Assembly: GCA_017893485.1 (NCBI GenBank)
Contig: CM030364.1
Location: 248,671,122-248,735,121 of the forward strand
Direction of reading: 5' to 3'
DNA: 64,000 nucleotides
Source: Hemerocallis citrina
Lineage: Eukaryota; Streptophyta; Magnoliopsida; Asparagales; Asphodelaceae
Shown: one piece after another, positions 44,610 to 55,700 of the stretch
Position numbering within the stretch: the stretch's first letter is position 1
Layout: each line of letters opens with the position of its first letter
Made by a program: the position numbers and the translations under genes
Notes under the pieces: generated by a model
The model's input: only the letters and a program-made list of their open reading frames with translations
What the model was told of the DNA's origin: nothing
The model's database searches: none

Positions 44610-45880
44610 GGCTTACTCTTATTAACTCTGTGATTTCATCCATGCCCCTTTATCTTATGTCTTTCTACTATTTACCCTCCTGGGTTATCAAAAGGATCGA
44701 TCAAATTCGTAGTAATTTTTTTTGGAGCGGTTCTTCTTCCTTTAAACCAGGGTCCCACCTGTGTCAGTGGAAACTGATCTGCTCTCCCAAAGAGGAAGGG
44801 GGCCTCGGTGTTTTGGACATTCGCGATCATAACATTGCTCTTTTAGGTAAATGGTTGTGGAAAATCCATAACCATGATCATTTATCGTGGATTAAGATTG
44901 TTAGGGGATATCGCTCCTCCACCAGCCAATGGTGGGAATTTCCAGAGTCTACTTGTCACTTTGCTTCCCCCTTTTGGAAGGGTATTTGGAAGGCAGCTTC
45001 CGCTTTTCAATGTGGGGTTTATCGTATTTGCCATGACGGGTCAAGAGCTAAATTCTGGTCTGACCTTTGGGTCGGTAACACCACGCTAGCCACGGCGTTC
45101 CCCTCTCTCTTTAATTTGGCAGTTTATCCGCTGGCGACTATCGAGGATTCTTTTATCCTGATCGACAATGATCGTTTCTGGTTTATACCTTTCACTACTG
45201 ATCTTCCCCAATCTTTGGCCGAGGCCTTTGATGAGCTCATCCCCTTGCTCAATAATTTCGAATGGAAATCTTCCGAGGGCATCGGTTGGCGATGGTCTAC
45301 TTCGGGTTCGTTTTCAGTTAAATCCTTTTATAAATTTCTTAACTCTAGAGGGGTTAGATCCCCTGTAGCAAAATTCTTCTGGGATAGTTCGGCACCTCTT
45401 AAAGTGATTATCAACTCTTAGCTTGCCTTTAATTTTAAGTTACCCACGGTCGATATTCTTAACAAAAGGAACTTAGCTTGGGGTCAACTTTGTGCACTAT
45501 GCACCCAGCATCCTGAAGATGCGAATCATCTTTTTACTCAATGCTCCAGTGTTCTCCCGCTGTGGAAGATTAGCTCACTGGCTTGGGGCACAGGTGATAT
45601 TCCCCCTGACTTATCTTCTTGTTGGAACTTTAAACCCTCGAACCCCCAGTTCGGTAAAGTTTGGATTCTGTCGATTCATATCATTATATGGATTATTTGG
45701 AAAGAGAGGAATGCAATCTTATTCCAGCACCGCAAGCACTCTAGAGTCGCTATGATTGATGATTTTCAGTTCCTTTTCAATCTTTGGTCGTCGAGCTTGA
45801 AATCTTCGGATATTATAGTTCTAGCTAATCAGAAATTAGTTGATGCTTTCTCTTGTCTTCGTTCTCTTCATAGCTTATAG
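44610..45880 (+). pseudogene. LINE ORF2 C-terminal fragment (RT end and zf-RVT)
   Basis: One frame runs from the truncation point to a TAG at 45878-45880, broken by a single TAG at 45419-45421. It shows the post-RT phrase LTLINSVISSMPLYLMSFYY, the W-rich segments typical of plant LINE C-termini (IRSNFFWSG, LGKWLWKIH), and the zf-RVT region with LCALCTQHPEDANHLFTQC and IIWIIWKERNAILF. The endonuclease and RT palm are missing. An ATG at 44603 lies in the TSD and is accidental. Confidence 0.8.
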
Positions 45881-46891
45881 CTCGCATGCTTTTTTTCTGC
45901 ATTGATTATGTATTTATTTTACATTATCCTGCTCTCTCCTTTTTGCAGACTTGAACCCTGCTTTCATAATCGTTTGCAAGATCAGTTTTTGTGCTTTTCC
46001 GGAGGCTCTTGCTGCCTATATGGGACTCCTTGTACGAGCGGTAGCTCTTGGTTTTTTGCTTGCTCTGGCAGCAGTTTATCTCTGGTCTGCTTATGTTAAT
46101 ATTATGAACTTCAATTTTTGTTACTGATGCTTACTATCATCAGTTTATGTTAGTGCTTATATGATCTCCCTACTTTTTTGTACTGACTTTTAAGGGATGG
46201 TGTTAATTCAGAGGTCTTTATCCTCTCCTGGTTTTATCATTTGTGCTGTGGTTTGTTTGGTGTTTTTCTAGCTCTCTGAGCATCCCTTCTTATGTTGTTG
46301 TACTTAAGCTATAGGCTTTCTTTGTTCCACTCTTGGTGAGAGGGTTTCTGTATGTACTACTCGTCCATTGCTTCTGTTGGCCAATTATTTTAGATTGAGC
46401 TATTTCGGAGTTTGCTGCTGTCTCCGAAGCGCTCCTGAGCTTTACTGATCTCTGTCGGTTGTTTTATTTTGATTGCTGCTCTATTTGCTTGAGTTGTTTG
46501 GTTTGCTCAGGTTCTTTTTCTGTCGCTCGTCCCTAGCCTGTAGCGCTGCTTCCCCACTTTTTGGCTAGCGGTGTGCTTCTCCAGGTCAGGGGATGGTTGC
46601 CTGTTTCGGTGTGGATGGGTTGTAGCTGGTTTCGCTGCCTTCTCCATCATCGTCTCTGTGAGCTCAACGCTTTTGGCTGCGTTGGTGACTCTAGTCCGGT
46701 TCCAGCTTTTTAGGCCTTTTTAGCTATGTTATGCTGTGTAGTTGTTTATTTCTGTCTTTATTGTTATTCCTTGCGTGTTATTGTGTTCATTTTACAGCTT
46801 GTAAAATTGTTTGTATCTGACGGTTTTTTGAACTTATATTATGATATTCTGATGGCTGAGGTCTTTAGGACCCTATCCGGTTCATCAAAAA
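44610..46891 (+). mobile_element. 5'-truncated LINE with 17-bp TSD
   Basis: AATTCTTGTAATGAATT flanks the insert (44593-44609 and 46892-46908). The insert starts within the RT C-terminal region, ends in a short A run (46887-46891) and has a 1-kb 3' UTR (45881-46886). 5' truncation with a long TSD is the signature of target-primed reverse transcription. 44379-44592 to its left shows nothing recognisable. Confidence 0.9.
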
Positions 46892-46908
46892 AATTCTTGT
46901 AATGAATT

Positions 46909-47371
46909 ATGTATTATTTTTTTTAGTCATTTGACTTTTATATTGATAAATTTTATCGCTATGAGATTTAATAGGTATTATGTTGTCGAAGTGGTTCACT
47001 TCAGTTTGCATATTAATTGTCATGATTCATGCACAAGCAGTCCATTACTCCCTGACAGAATATGAGAATAATAAGGTTCGCAATATTGAGTCAAAAAAAA
47101 GAAAAGAAGAGGTTTTTGACGTAAAAGAAAGTGATTTTGTTCAATACTGAGTTTTGCATGTTCAATATTGAGTCAATAATATATATGTTAATTGACGTTT
47201 TGCATTTTGCCTAAGACTGGGGACCTTCCATTCAAAAAAAAAAACTTGTCGTTGTCGGGAAAAAAATTCCAAAACTCATCATTAATGCATGCACGAGTTG
47301 GTGTCGACTGACTAGGACAGTTCCCATAGTCAGTGTAAACACATTTCAGGATATCAGTCGTTAGTCCCTAA
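46909..47371. other. Intergenic DNA without recognised features
   Basis: AT-rich; it repeats the phrase ttcaatattgagtcaa twice (about 47079 and 47159). No gene supported. Confidence 0.4.
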
Positions 47372-48302
47372 GAGAATCTACAGTAGTTTTTTATAATTGG
47401 CAAATTGCTATTTTATAAGAAACGATGTATGCAATGATTTTTTATTTTGCTATTTTTTAGCAAATTTGCTATACTGGTTTTTCGTATATGAGAAACGAAA
47501 TACCCATTCTCAAATTATAAAGGACGGTATATCATATACTGTCGCTCCGATTTTAAGATATTTTAATCGAGTCAGACGGGAAAACATATACCGTCTCAAA
47601 TTTTTTTTTCTTTTAAAAAAGGGTCGGATGGTATATGATATCCCGTCCTTCCCTAAATTATTTTAAAATGTAATTTTTTTTTTAAAAAAAGCTCCTCAGA
47701 CGGGAAATGTTGTCCCGTCTGACATCGGACGGGATAACATACCCCGTCCAAGAAGTTTTAATTTTTTTATTTTTATTATTATTTTTTTGGGGGGTTTTTT
47801 TTTGTTTTCCAACTTGCCCTTCAATGTCTCTCTACCGCTCAAATTAAAAAGTGTTCTTCATATTCAAAGGAGGGGGTAATTTGGTCTTTTAACACCAAAA
47901 GGAGGGAGCAAAATGATTTGTTCTTTGCCAAAACCACTCCACACCATCAAATTAATGGGATAACTTTAATTAAAGTGAGCCGGTTTTTAAGGACGGGATA
48001 TCTTATCCCGTCTGACGATTTCATTTTTTTTTTTAATTTTTTTTTAAGGGACGGGGAATGTTTCCCTGTCTCTCCCTTATTTAAAAAGAAAAGTTTACGA
48101 GACAGTATAACATATACCGTCCCGCGTTTTTTATAAATAAATAACGTAGGAATGGGATATGTTATCCCGTCTCTAACTTCTAATTTTTGCCACGCATGCA
48201 AATGAGAAAAATTTAGTAAACCACCACTGCACGATCGTCCCCCATATACTATTACTGTAGCTGTCATATAATAGAATATGAGAAATACCACTGTGGATGC
48301 TC
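47372..48302. mobile_element. PIF/Harbinger (Tourist-like) MITE with palindromic modules
   Basis: Ends GAGAATCTACAGTAG and the inverse of GAGCATCCACAGTGG, with 3-bp TSD TAA (47369-47371 and 48303-48305), fit the Tourist/Harbinger class. The interior holds about nine short palindromes of the form GACGGGATA-n-TATCCCGTC (about 47522, 47574, 47630, 47699, 47728, 47992, 48051, 48101 and 48152), separated by T-rich spacers. No coding sequence. Confidence 0.72.
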
Positions 48303-48375
48303 TAATTAATTGGCAATTGATACAAATCCATCTAGAAAACCTGAGCACAATCTGCCAATTAGGTATTAATGGACT

Positions 48376-48562
48376 TAGGGCCGGCCCCCACCTTGAGGCA
48401 GACCCGGGAATTTTTTGCATTTTGAGGGATCCCCATATTTGTTTTTTCCTTATAAATATAGACACATAATTTGGGCATAAAAAATTACATTGTAATTAGG
48501 GCCTCAAAAATAATTATTTGGACCTTTCGCCTTGGGCTTCCGGGAACTCAGGGCCGGCCCCG
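48376..48562. mobile_element. Small hAT MITE
   Basis: 187 bp, starting TAGGGCCGGCCCC and ending GGGCCGGCCCCG, flanked by AATGGACT / AATGCACT (48368-48375 and 48563-48570, one mismatch). Internal phrases such as gggcctcaaaaataatta are like those of other hAT remnants in the window. Confidence 0.62.
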
Positions 48563-49747
48563 AATGCACTAGGTTGCTATCATGTTATCATTTTCTTATA
48601 ATTTGTCAGGATCGATATCTCAAAGCGTTTACAGTCTTAATTGTGATTTTCATTGAATATTAGCTGGCGGGTCAACACTGATCTCCAACACTTCCGTGAT
48701 GTTTATATGAGGATCTAAGAAGTGAACAAAACATGACAAAAGAGAGGAAGAGAGAAAGCAGGATACGTGAATGATTGGATTGAAGAGTTTGTGGTGTGCG
48801 TTTCAGAGATCGATCGAGAATAGTGTTTTGATAGATCTTTTCTTCGTTTCAGTTTTTGTACATCAGTTGGTTTAATTCCAAATAAATTACGTGGAATTGG
48901 CTGCACACAGTACAGGACAGCTACTGACCCACTAGCGTTGGTTTACCTTTTTTTTTTTTTTTCTTTTTTTTTTTTGGGGGTGGAGGTATGTCATCTTAGG
49001 TGTGTACGTACGCATGGGGAAGTAGTATTTGGCGTGTACGTGCACGTCTCCGGTTGTCTAGTTTACACGAGGACTCAGACAATTCGAACTCGTTGATAAG
49101 AGGGATAGTTTCTCACTGAGGCTGACTACCTTTACATAAGTTTCAAGTTAATTAGCGTCGTTATCAATTCTTTAATGCTCTAATTCCAGGCTTGCAGCTA
49201 ATGGCATTCTTTATTACTTTTTCCAGTCACCTAAGTAGGGAATTAAAGGTTTTGATTTGGAGGCAGGCAATATTGACAGGTTTCAGCCAGAAATTGTAGG
49301 TAGTTTTTGTTTAAAAATTTCATAGCCTACTTTCGGTTTTTAGTAAATTTTGTAACTTTCTTCATCATTGCAATTAGCATTTGTCTTTGCATTGTCTTGA
49401 TCACGAACCAGTCAATTGATTTGCCCAAATTCGCTATTACTGTTATTAGTTCAATGAATTCCATCTCTTGCCTCGAAGTGGATGAAATAAAGGCGTGCAT
49501 GTTGCTCTTTCTTTCTACGAGCTTTATTAAATTTGTTTCATCTTTGTCCATATTGAGAAAAATATGTACATTTATTATGAGAGAAAGACAAGAAAGAAAG
49601 AATGAATTAATCAACCTACATTGATTTGGTTAACTTTTGCACTAGATAGGAGCTACAACTAAAATGATTAAAACAAGATGATCATTTTCGCTCATACAAT
49701 CAAAAGAAAACGACTAAAATACTTATTTCTTGGTCATAACTAGAAGT
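48563..49747. other. 3' flank of the second NPF gene
   Basis: AT-rich. Frames of about 100 codons open on both strands at 49307-49624 overlap each other, lack family resemblance and are not called. A poly(T) run lies at 48949-48975. Confidence 0.4.
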
Positions 49748-52700
49748 TCACTTAGATGGAGCTTCTACATCGATAATTTCCAAATTATCGATAGTCTCAT
49801 CTAAGATCTTGTATCTATACCATTTAGCACAAGCTAAAAAATATATCATGTTCAAAGCCCCAAGACCAGCAAGCATGAAATAGAACATGTCCAGTCTTCC
49901 TTTGTTAAGATCTTCGGCTAACCAATTCCCGGCCTCTTTCCCACCATTTGCTCGATGAACTATCGTCACCATAAAACCACTCAAGTAATTAGACACCGCA
50001 GCACACAAGAACACTAAAGATCCGGCAATGCTCCTCATACTTTCAGGGAATTGTTTGTAGTAGAATTCCAATTGACCAATGTTGGTGAAGGATTCTGACA
50101 AACCAGAGAGTGCAAGTTGTGGGATCAACCAAAGGCCCGACATAGAGGAGATTGCTCCACCACTTGGTGAGAATCCAGCTATCGGATGAGCAATTGCTTC
50201 CTTTCTTCTTCTTAGTTCAACAGTACCAGATACAACCATGGCTAGTATATGTAGAAAGACCCCAACTCCTATTCTTTGGAGCAAGGTAATCCCCTGTGAT
50301 TTCCCTGTTATCTTCGGAAGAATAAACGGGACAATTAGACGGTCGTATATAGGAACCCAGATTGTCACAGCGAGCATTGAGAAAATAGAGAAAGAGCCTG
50401 CAGGTATCTCAAATTTGGGCCCCATGTGCCTGTCAGATTGGAGAGCTTGGAAGACGACATAGGATGTGTGTTGGATCACCAGGATCTGATGTACAATTCC
50501 TGCAGCCCATACAGGCCCGATTCGCAGTAAACATTTCACTTCTTCGACCTTTTGTTTTGAACATAATCGCCAAGAATTATTAGCCTTGCCATTTGAATTG
50601 ATTTCATCAGTTTCGGTTACAATAGCTGCTTTATCAAGAAACCTGATGACATGGCCGCACATAACACCAAATTTAGCGCCTAGTTTCTGTAGAGAAACTC
50701 CGATAGTGCTTAGCACTAGCCCAAGACCGTAATACCCGAGAAACCCGAGTGAAACCAAGAGAAGAAATCCTCTAAGTATGAAGAATGATATGGAAGAATA
50801 CTTAGAAAAGAGAGAATTAGAGAACTTATGAAGAACACTCTTTCTTTAACTTGCTTTTTATTTATTTGTTCAACTTGTTTACAAATGGGAGAGGGAGGAG
50901 CTATTTATAGGCTCCAAGATTACAAAATATCTTTCTAGAACTCTCTACCATAATATCTAGATTTTATGTCTTACAATTCCTAGAATTTTCTACACAATCT
51001 TTAGATAATTATTTTATAGAATTCTCTAGAACATCTAGAGGAGGTGATAATATTTTATGATGTTTCTAGAGACTCTCTAGAACTTGGGCTTAATTTTGGG
51101 TTTGGATTATGAACCCATAATTAATCCTAACTCAAAATCAAGTTTAATTTCAATACTCCCCCTTAAACTTGATTTTGTCAACCATACCGAGCTTCGAGCG
51201 AAGTAACTCGAATTTACTTTTTGGTAATGACTTGGTGAAGATATCTGCAACGTTGTCATTGCTTCGAACTTCCAAAGCTTCAATTGTTCCATCAAACACC
51301 TTCTCCCTTATGAAGTGATGCTCTAACTCGATATGTTTCGTCCTTGCATGAAACACCGGATTATTAGCCAACTTGATAGCACTTTGATTATCTCCATACT
51401 TCTGAGAGAACCCCCGAGCAACCAACCTTGCTTTAAATCTATCAATGCTTCCATCCGCTTTTCGCTTAATTCGATACGCCCATTTACATGAAACGGGTTG
51501 AACATCCTTGGTTTTCGGAACCAAATCCCAAGTTTCATTCTTTATAAGGGCATTCATCTCCTCTTCCATTGCGGTCTCCCACTCTTGAACACCTTTAGCT
51601 TCATCATAAGATGATGGCTCTTCTTCATCTAATGGAGCGGCAAAATAACATGAGTAAGTAGTGACAAACCTTTCATCTCTGAACCGGGCAGGCTTAACAA
51701 TGTTCCTTTTAGGCCTTTGATTAGCCATGGAACCATGATCTTCATCATCATCTTCCTCTTGATTAGTGCTCCCCCTTTCACCTTGCGTCTCTTTTTCAAG
51801 ACTTCCACTCTCACTTGGCATTTGAGGAACTGGTTCATCAACCTTGAAGGAATCTCCACCTTCTTGTTCGACCAAGACTTGAGGTTGTCCATAATATGAG
51901 GAAACTTCGTCAAAGACAACATCACGAGACACGACGTACCTATGTGTCTCAGGATCCATGCACCTCCACCCTTTTCTTTGTTCATCATAACCGACAAATA
52001 TGCATTTCTTCGCCTTTGCCTCCAACTTTGTTCTCTGAGAGTCGAACACATGGACGTAGCAGATTGATCCAAATATCCTGAGATGTTTCACCGTTGGCTT
52101 CTTCCCATGAACCATCTCATAAGGAGACTTCATGTTGTTCGGACTTAGTGGCATTCGATTGATGACATATGCTGCACATCTCATGCCTTCCGCCCATAAG
52201 GCTTTAGGCAAATTCTTGTCATGTAGCCAGCTTCTACACGTTTCGCTTAGATGTCGGATCTTCCTTTCTGCTACTCCATTTTGTTGAGGTGTATATGGGC
52301 ATGTAAATTCCCTCTTGATACCATGCTCTTGACAAAAAGAGAGGAACTCCTTTGACATAAACTCTCCTCCATTGTCCGTCCTTAGGGTCTTGATCTTCCG
52401 ACATAACTCGCCTTCCACGGTAACCTTGAATTCTTGAAATCTTGAAAATGCTTCTGATTTTTCCTTCACAAAGTGTACCCAGGTGTACCGTGAGAAATCA
52501 TCAACGAACAACAACATGTAACGAAACCCGGAATAGGAGGGTGTTCTTGTTGGACCCATCAAATCGCTATGGATCCTCTCCAACGGAGCGCTGCATCGTG
52601 AAGTGGAGTTGTCAAATGGAAGCCTATGTGATTTTCCATATTGACAACCTTCACAAAGTCTTCCTTCATCTTGAATCTTCAACCTTGGGAGCCCATTAAC

Positions 52701-55700
52701 CAAATCCTTGTTTACCATAACTTTGAGTTTAGTCATATTTATATGACCAAGTCTAGCATGCCATATAAAGACATTATCATTGGTGCTCATCTTCTCAACA
52801 TATGAGTTGGAGGCCGATAAAACATATAGATCTTTAACTCGTGCTCCGGTGTGAACCACATCCGCCTTTAACTCTTTAATATTCTTTAAGAATTTGACGT
52901 CACTTGGGCCAAATAAAACGTAGTTACCTGAGTCCACTGCATTTACCACAGAGAGAAGATTCTTCCTTACTCCAGGAACATGATATACATTCTTGAGAGT
53001 TATTGGGCTTCCATCATCTCCTTTAATGACAACAGTTCCTTCCTTCTCAACGCGGTGGATTAAATTATCCGCGGTAATGATGGCTTCTTTTCCGTCATGG
53101 CGCTGAAGACTGGAAAATAACTTCTCGTCTCCGGTAATATGATGGCTACAACCAGAATCTACAATCCAATCATTTTCTAGATTTTTGGTTGTAGTGGTAC
53201 CTGAAGATGCAGCCTCCACCGTGAAACATTTTTCCCATGCTTCGTCTTCAGTGTGACCCTTTGATTCCGCCATATTTGTTTCTTTCAACTTCACTCGGCA
53301 ATCCTTTTTGAAGTGCCCAAGTTTCCCACACCGGTAGCACTTGAATCGCTTCTTGTCTCCCATAGAAGATCTTTCTCGTTCATCATTATTTTTTGTATCA
53401 CTATCCTTGAACTTGGCTCTAAAACTTTGTTGCCTCCGAGCTACAAATGCGCTCCCCGAGTCATCATTGACTTTAACTCCCGCCATTTGCATGGCTAGTG
53501 ATTCTTGCGAAGCTAGTAGATTTTCGAACTCCTCCATGGAAGGTTGTGTAGCCCATCCTTGAACTGAAGTAACAAACGGTGTATATTCGGGTCGTAAACC
53601 ACGAATAATAGACCGCTTCATCCGAGCTTCTGAAATCGACTCCTCCGGATTAAGAGTATTAATCTCTGAGCAAAGGTTTTTTACCTTGATAAAGAACTCT
53701 GAGATTGAAGACTCCCCCTGCTTCGCATTCGCCAGCTCATTCTCTAATAGTTGTAACCGAGCCTCATTCTTCTTGTTGAACAATTGATCTAGGGCCTTCC
53801 ATATGGAACTTGCGGATGTGCACCTTGAGACATGCTCAAATACTCCCGAGGATATTGACCTCTTCAAAGCAAACTCCGCCTTGGCATTCTTCCGTGTCCA
53901 CTCCTTTATCGCTTCCGCTGTTGCAGCATCTCCCCTTGGTGGTGTTGTGCTACTACCGCCGACGACATCCCATAAGTCCTCACTAACCAAGTATGACTCC
54001 ATACATGACTTCCATAACCGGTAGTTAGATTGGTTTAAGATCTCCATTCCCAATCCAACGACACGACCCATTGATTCCATACTTAGAATAAACCGAGCTC
54101 TCTTAAACCCCGATCTTGATGAGCACAAGATTAGAATGGCTCTGATACCATGTAGAGAAACTCCGATAGTGCTTAGCACTAGCCCAAGACCGTAATACCC
54201 GAGAAACCCGAGTGAAACCAAGAGAAGAAATCCTCTAAGTATGAAGAATGATATGGAAGAATACTTAGAAAAGAGAGAATTAGAGAACTTATGAAGAACA
54301 CTCTTTCTTTAACTTGCTTTTTATTTATTTGTTCAACTTGTTTACAAATGGGAGAGGGAGGAGCTATTTATAGGCTCCAAGATTACAAAATATCTTTCTA
54401 GAACTCTCTACCATAATATCTAGATTTTATGTCTTACAATTCCTAGAATTTTCTACACAATCTTTAGATAATTATTTTATAGAATTCTCTAGAACATCTA
54501 GAGGAGGTGATAATATTTTATGATGTTTCTAGAGACTCTCTAGAACTTGGGCTTAATTTTGGGTTTGGATTATGATCCCATAATTAATCCTAACTCAAAA
54601 TCAAGTTTAATTTCAATAGTTTCAAATTGAATGCATTCAAAACTATATATAGGAATTGCTAGCTCTTTCAGCATTCAACATTTAGTGAATCCTCCTAAGT
54701 GTTGAGAATCTTTACCTGAACTGGTTGGAGTGAGGAATCTTGTCAGTTGAGGAATTAACAATGGGCGGATTAAATAGTGAATTCTGAGGGTCTTCAGGGA
54801 GTCTCAAGTGTTTCTTCTTGATAGCTGCAGCGAAGACCTGGAAAATGCCAGTGAAGGGGCTCCCTTCGGGCTTAACCTTGACGTAAATCTTGTTGCCCAA
54901 GAAGAAGAAAATGCAGGAGAAGAACATTAGAACGGTAGGAATTCCGAAGCCAAGAGTCCAACTCATATTGCTTTGGATGTACACGATGATGGTGGAAGCA
55001 ATCATGACCGCGAACGTGAGGGTGAAATAGTACCAGTTGAAGAAGCTGTCTATTCCCTTTTTCCCTAACTCAGTTTGGGAGTCAAATTGGTCTGCTCCGA
55101 ATGGAAGGCTGCAAGGCCGTATGCCGCCGGCTCCAATCACCAAAAGGGCAAAGGAGATTATTAGGACAGTCATATGCCCGGTTTTTGGCTCCTCACAGAA
55201 CTGCCCTTGGATGCAAGGAGGTGGGTGCAGTTTACGGATTCCGGCAGTGAGCATGAGGACAAACATACCCTTCAAAGAAGTATACGGAATACATTGAGAA
55301 ATTAATTTGAAATTACAAATTTTATCAACGACATTATTAATTGTTTACAATGTAAAATGGAGGAATGCACTAATGAGAAAACAAAGATTGTACCAATAGA
55401 GAGGCGACAGAAGCAACACCTAATGTAGAGTACCGGCCAAACAAAGCATCAGATAGAAATGCACCCAAAAGGGTGGCCATATTGGTGGTTCCATTGAAGA
55501 CATTGAGGAGGAGGGCGGTCTTGACGCTCTTCATGTGGAATATACTGGTAAGATACACCATAAGGTTGGCCAATATACCCAAGGTCGCCAACTTCTCAAA
55601 CGTCTCATTTCCTACTCATATATGCACATTTCCTTCATTAATTTACCTATATAAATTTACTATGATAATTTTGGAAATGTTTACTATCTCATTATCTCTT

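Larger units (their letters stand above)
50688..54618 (-). mobile_element. Young Ty1/copia element in NPF intron 3, RT-deleted
   Basis: Two 468-bp LTRs with one visible mismatch (51109 A against 54572 T), flanked by 5-bp TSD GTTTC (50683-50687 and 54619-54623). On its coding strand the LTR reads TATTGAAATT...CTCTACA, so its ends are TA...CA rather than TG...CA. The primer site TGGTATCAGAGCC follows the 5' LTR at 54150-54138, and an aagggggagtat polypurine tract precedes the 3' LTR. It has the same orientation as the host gene. At 3.9 kb it is shorter than typical because part of pol is missing. Confidence 0.93.

Noticed and set aside
49307..49624. Overlapping 105- and 95-codon frames on opposite strands
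   Set aside because: No recognisable domain, AT-rich, no splice or promoter signals; likely chance.
50688..50758. Coding of the LTR as an N-terminal part of NPF
   Set aside because: The open frame in the LTR begins with TTG, not ATG; the first usable in-frame ATG is at 50662.
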